36,573 nucleotides of DNA from Candidatus Enterococcus wittei (GTDB taxonomy: Bacteria; Bacillota; Bacilli; Lactobacillales; Enterococcaceae): assembly GCF_002140175.1 (NCBI RefSeq), contig NZ_NGMO01000002.1, forward strand, positions 160,576 to 197,148, in the 5' to 3' direction. The translations under genes were made by a program, and so were the position numbers. Position 1 is the first letter of the stretch. The number at the start of each line of letters is the position of its first letter. The notes beneath the pieces were generated by a model. The model saw nothing but the letters and a program-made list of their open reading frames with translations. It searched no databases and was not told the origin of the DNA. Positions 34,215 to 36,573 of the stretch are shown piece by piece.

Positions 34215-34908
34215 ATTATTTAGTCATCCCTTGTTTGGTTTGAGTCTGACCATAGGCGTGTATGTTTTATTTGATAAGTTGATACGCAAACATCCAATAC
34301 CTCTCTTAAATCCATTAGTTTTGTCAATTATCGTGATTATCTTATTTCTACATTTTACAGGCATTAGCTATCAAGATTATAATGTTGGCGGGAATTTACT
34401 GACGTTACTGATTACTCCTGCGACTGTGGCGCTTGCGCTTCCTTTATATAAAAATTTCCATCTATTAAAAAAACATGTTTATCCGATCATTTGTGGGATC
34501 ATAGCAGGAATCATGGCGAATTGTTTTGTAAGTGTCAGTATCGGATACTTTTTTGCATTGAACAAGGAAATTGTCATTTCGTTATTGCCTAAATCAGTGA
34601 CGACTGCCATTTCTGTTGATCTTTCTCATTCGATGGGAGGAATCAATGCTGTCACTCTAGCAATCGTTGTTTCTACAGGGATTTTCGGCTCGTTGATTGC
34701 GACCCATATTTTCAAAGTATTTCGCATCAAAAGCCCAATCGCAAAAGGAGTTGCTTTAGGTAGTACTTCCCATGCTATTGGCACAGCCAAAGCAATCGAA
34801 ATCGGAGAAATTGAGGGTGTGATTTCTGGATTGGCCATTTGTGTGAACGGTCTGCTAACCGTCTTTTTACTACCATTGCTCTTTCAGTTCTTTGCTAACT
34901 TGTTTTGA
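34207..34908 (+). CDS. lrgB: LrgB family membrane protein
   Basis: A 233-residue polytopic membrane protein and partner of LrgA. Family segments include LLNPLVLSIIVIILFL, SLLPKSVTTAISVDLS and GSTSHAIGTAKAIEIGE. The start is TTG 34207 within the end of lrgA, with GGAGGA eight bases upstream, so the pair is translationally coupled. Confidence 0.9.
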   Translation: MNELFSHPLFGLSLTIGVYVLFDKLIRKHPIPLLNPLVLSIIVIILFLHFTGISYQDYNVGGNLLTLLITPATVALALPLYKNFHLLKKHVYPIICGIIAGIMANCFVSVSIGYFFALNKEIVISLLPKSVTTAISVDLSHSMGGINAVTLAIVVSTGIFGSLIATHIFKVFRIKSPIAKGVALGSTSHAIGTAKAIEIGEIEGVISGLAICVNGLLTVFLLPLLFQFFANLF

Positions 34909-34927
34909 TGTCGAAAGGTAGATTTTA

Positions 34928-34936
34928 TGCTACAAT
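34928..34936 (+). promoter_or_regulatory. Promoter of the Mga-like regulator gene
   Basis: TGCTACAAT is an extended -10 (TGn plus TACAAT). No good -35 lies at 17 bases. It is 30 bases before the GTG start. Confidence 0.45.
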
Positions 34937-34966
34937 GAGAGAAACATTCTAGCAAGGGGTGGAGTC

Positions 34967-36478
34967 GTGTATTTGTCTTCTGAATATCTGAAACGTTTTG
35001 ATAAAGACTTATATTACAAAGTTCTTCTACTAGAAAGTTTCGAAGATCAAGCTGGGCATACGGCTGTTAAACTTGCGCAAAGAGTCCAACTAGATGCTCG
35101 AAGTGTCTCAAAATATGTCAATGAACTAAATAAAAACTATCAAAAATTCAGTGGCAAGACCCAGTCTTTGTTTACAAAGTCCAGTCGCTCGGGATATCAA
35201 TTTTATGATTCACTTGATTCCATCGAGCATGAACGCTTTTTGATGTATCTCGTGCAAAGTACGCTAAAGTATCAGCTACTGCACGACATTTTTTTTGAAG
35301 AATTCCATACGATCTATCAGTTCTCACAAAAGCATTATATCAGTGAATCGACCACTCATCGTAAAATCAATGAATGGAAAGAACAATTGACTGGCTATGG
35401 GATCCATTTACAAAGAGGTAGCTATGTGGCTTGTGGCGAAGAAGAAATCATTCGGTTGTATCTGCATATGACTTTTTGGCAATTATTTCGTGGTAAAATA
35501 TGGCCTTTTAAAACAATTCCCCAAGAAGATATCAAAAACATCGCTGAACAGATCTTGCTCTTTTTTCACATTCGGTTGAATGAGATCAAAAAAAGACGCT
35601 TAGAATATATGCTAGGTGCATTTTTTCTGCGTAAATCACAAAAACATGACGTACGTTTGAATGACAAGAAGAAGGCATTACTCAATCAAAATGCTTTGTT
35701 TTATCGGTTTTGCCAGTGGATGGAACCAATCTTTCCTAACTATTTTCAAGCAAAAGAGGAGTTGGGAGCTTTATTCTTAGTCTTGATGACTAGAGAAGAG
35801 TACTACAGCGATCAAAGGATTCGTAAAGAAATCTTTCAGTTTCATCAACAACATCAAACACTACCTTACTTAGCACTTGCGAAAGCTAAAGAAGCATTGG
35901 TTCACTATCAAGCAGAACATGGGATGATCCAGGAAACTTTGACAAATGAGGCAGAAAACTATTTATTCAGTAGTCATTTGTTTGCGTATCTTTTCCCTTA
36001 TGCAAAAGAGACGATTGATGGGGATGACAGTGATTTTATGAATCATTTAGTGATTAAAAATGACAAATTGAAACATTGGTTAGATTCGTTTTTTGAAGAA
36101 AAACAACGAGCAGATCACTATCCGGCATTTGAGAACACCTCTTTTTTGATGGGAAGGTATCTAACGGTGCTTAAAACGATGGGGATGTTCAATCAAAAGC
36201 TACCTGTCGTAACCTTGTTGTTGATGACGGATTTTCCTTTGTTTGAAGAAGAATTGCTGAAAGAGAGTCTACGACAATTTTTCCGAAATGAGTACCAACT
36301 GAAATTTTTACCAACGGATTATCGGGGAAGAGAGGTAGATCTACTACTATCTACCAGTAAAGTCCACCGGAAACCATGGGCGGATCTCAATTATTTTATC
36401 GTTACAGGAGAACTGCAATTAGCTGATTATATTGAGTTATATCAGACAATCAAAACAATCAAACAAAGTGAGGAGTAA
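34967..36478 (+). CDS. Mga-like transcriptional regulator (HTH and PRD-like domains)
   Basis: A 503-residue regulator resembling the Mga/AtxA family. The N-terminal winged helix-turn-helix is at about 25-60 (HTAVKLAQRVQLDARSVSKY), with a second HTH at about 115-140 (YISESTTHRKINEWKEQL). The middle resembles PTS-regulatory domains and the C-terminus a weak EIIB-like domain, as in Mga. Family members control virulence, carbon-use and surface genes. The start is GTG after AGGGGTGG. Its targets are unknown; neighbours lrgAB and the DUF2829 gene are candidates. Confidence 0.8.
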   Translation: MYLSSEYLKRFDKDLYYKVLLLESFEDQAGHTAVKLAQRVQLDARSVSKYVNELNKNYQKFSGKTQSLFTKSSRSGYQFYDSLDSIEHERFLMYLVQSTLKYQLLHDIFFEEFHTIYQFSQKHYISESTTHRKINEWKEQLTGYGIHLQRGSYVACGEEEIIRLYLHMTFWQLFRGKIWPFKTIPQEDIKNIAEQILLFFHIRLNEIKKRRLEYMLGAFFLRKSQKHDVRLNDKKKALLNQNALFYRFCQWMEPIFPNYFQAKEELGALFLVLMTREEYYSDQRIRKEIFQFHQQHQTLPYLALAKAKEALVHYQAEHGMIQETLTNEAENYLFSSHLFAYLFPYAKETIDGDDSDFMNHLVIKNDKLKHWLDSFFEEKQRADHYPAFENTSFLMGRYLTVLKTMGMFNQKLPVVTLLLMTDFPLFEEELLKESLRQFFRNEYQLKFLPTDYRGREVDLLLSTSKVHRKPWADLNYFIVTGELQLADYIELYQTIKTIKQSEE

Positions 36479-36480
36479 TC

Positions 36481-36573
36481 ATGACATTTGAAGAAGTATT
36501 ACCACAATTGAAACAAGGGGCAAAAATCATCCGTAAAGGCTGGAGTGGGTTTGAGTTATATGTAACGCTTGTT
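36481..36573 (+). CDS. DUF2829 (Tad2-like) protein, 5' part cut by the window edge
   Basis: The first 31 codons of a gene beginning MTFEEVLPQLKQGAKIIRKG and continuing WSGFELYV. This N-terminus is characteristic of DUF2829 domain proteins. The ATG follows GAGGAG and begins two bases after the Mga-like gene stop, so the two are co-transcribed. Phage members of this family (Tad2) block Thoeris defence by binding the signalling nucleotide; chromosomal members have no settled role. The remainder lies outside the window. Confidence 0.75.
   Translation, partial: MTFEEVLPQLKQGAKIIRKGWSGFELYVTLV

Overview
The window is a low-GC Gram-positive (Firmicutes) chromosome segment, almost certainly Enterococcus and most like the E. 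faecium/hirae/durans group. The evidence is the gene content and order (rpmB facing yloU-fakA-recG-plsX-acp, then rnc-smc-HAD-ftsY, a fused gshF, lrgAB, and an Mga-type regulator), the AT-rich intergenic DNA, strong GGAGG ribosome sites, TTG/GTG starts, and a two-copy intergenic repeat of enterococcal appearance. The species cannot be fixed from sequence reading alone.

Layout. (1) 1-6482: a candidate small RNA, rpmB on the minus strand, then yloU, fakA, recG, plsX and a second-type acyl carrier protein. This is a housekeeping run linking exogenous fatty-acid activation (FakA) to phospholipid synthesis (PlsX, ACP), with recG embedded behind a terminator-like hairpin. (2) 6483-12575: a complete oligopeptide ABC importer, oppDFBCA, with its own promoter, a likely CodY box and a strong terminator. 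(3) 12580-19074: rnc-smc-HAD hydrolase-ftsY, tightly packed (RNA processing, chromosome organisation, protein targeting), closed by a large terminator. (4) 19075-21678: gshF, the fused glutathione synthetase, behind a long leader. (5) 21700-26466: one copy of a ~175 bp structured repeat, yueI (minus), a Fur-box-controlled iron-siderophore importer of four genes (permease-permease-ATPase-lipoprotein), and a second, inverted copy of the repeat. Both repeat copies sit between convergent genes. (6) 26621-29033: a small unknown protein, a GNAT acetyltransferase, a HesB-like protein and a metallophosphoesterase. (7) 29229-32329: the most unusual part. A secreted 676-residue protein ends in what looks like an EndoU-type ribonuclease toxin domain. 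It faces, across one shared terminator, a 329-residue cytosolic protein made of two homologous halves. I recognise neither the body of the first nor the family of the second; a toxin with a possible partner or immunity protein is the leading hypothesis. (8) 32683-36573: glpF (minus) with a terminator in its leader, lrgAB with an almost perfect CodY box, an Mga-like regulator, and the first 31 codons of a DUF2829 (Tad2-like) gene cut by the window edge.

Overall the segment is a conserved core followed by accessory nutrient-uptake and surface or competition genes. Regulation visible in the sequence ties several of them to nutrient state: CodY boxes at opp and lrgAB, a Fur box at the iron importer, and conditional-terminator candidates at recG, gshF and glpF. 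No tRNA, rRNA, CRISPR array, intact insertion sequence or prophage was seen.
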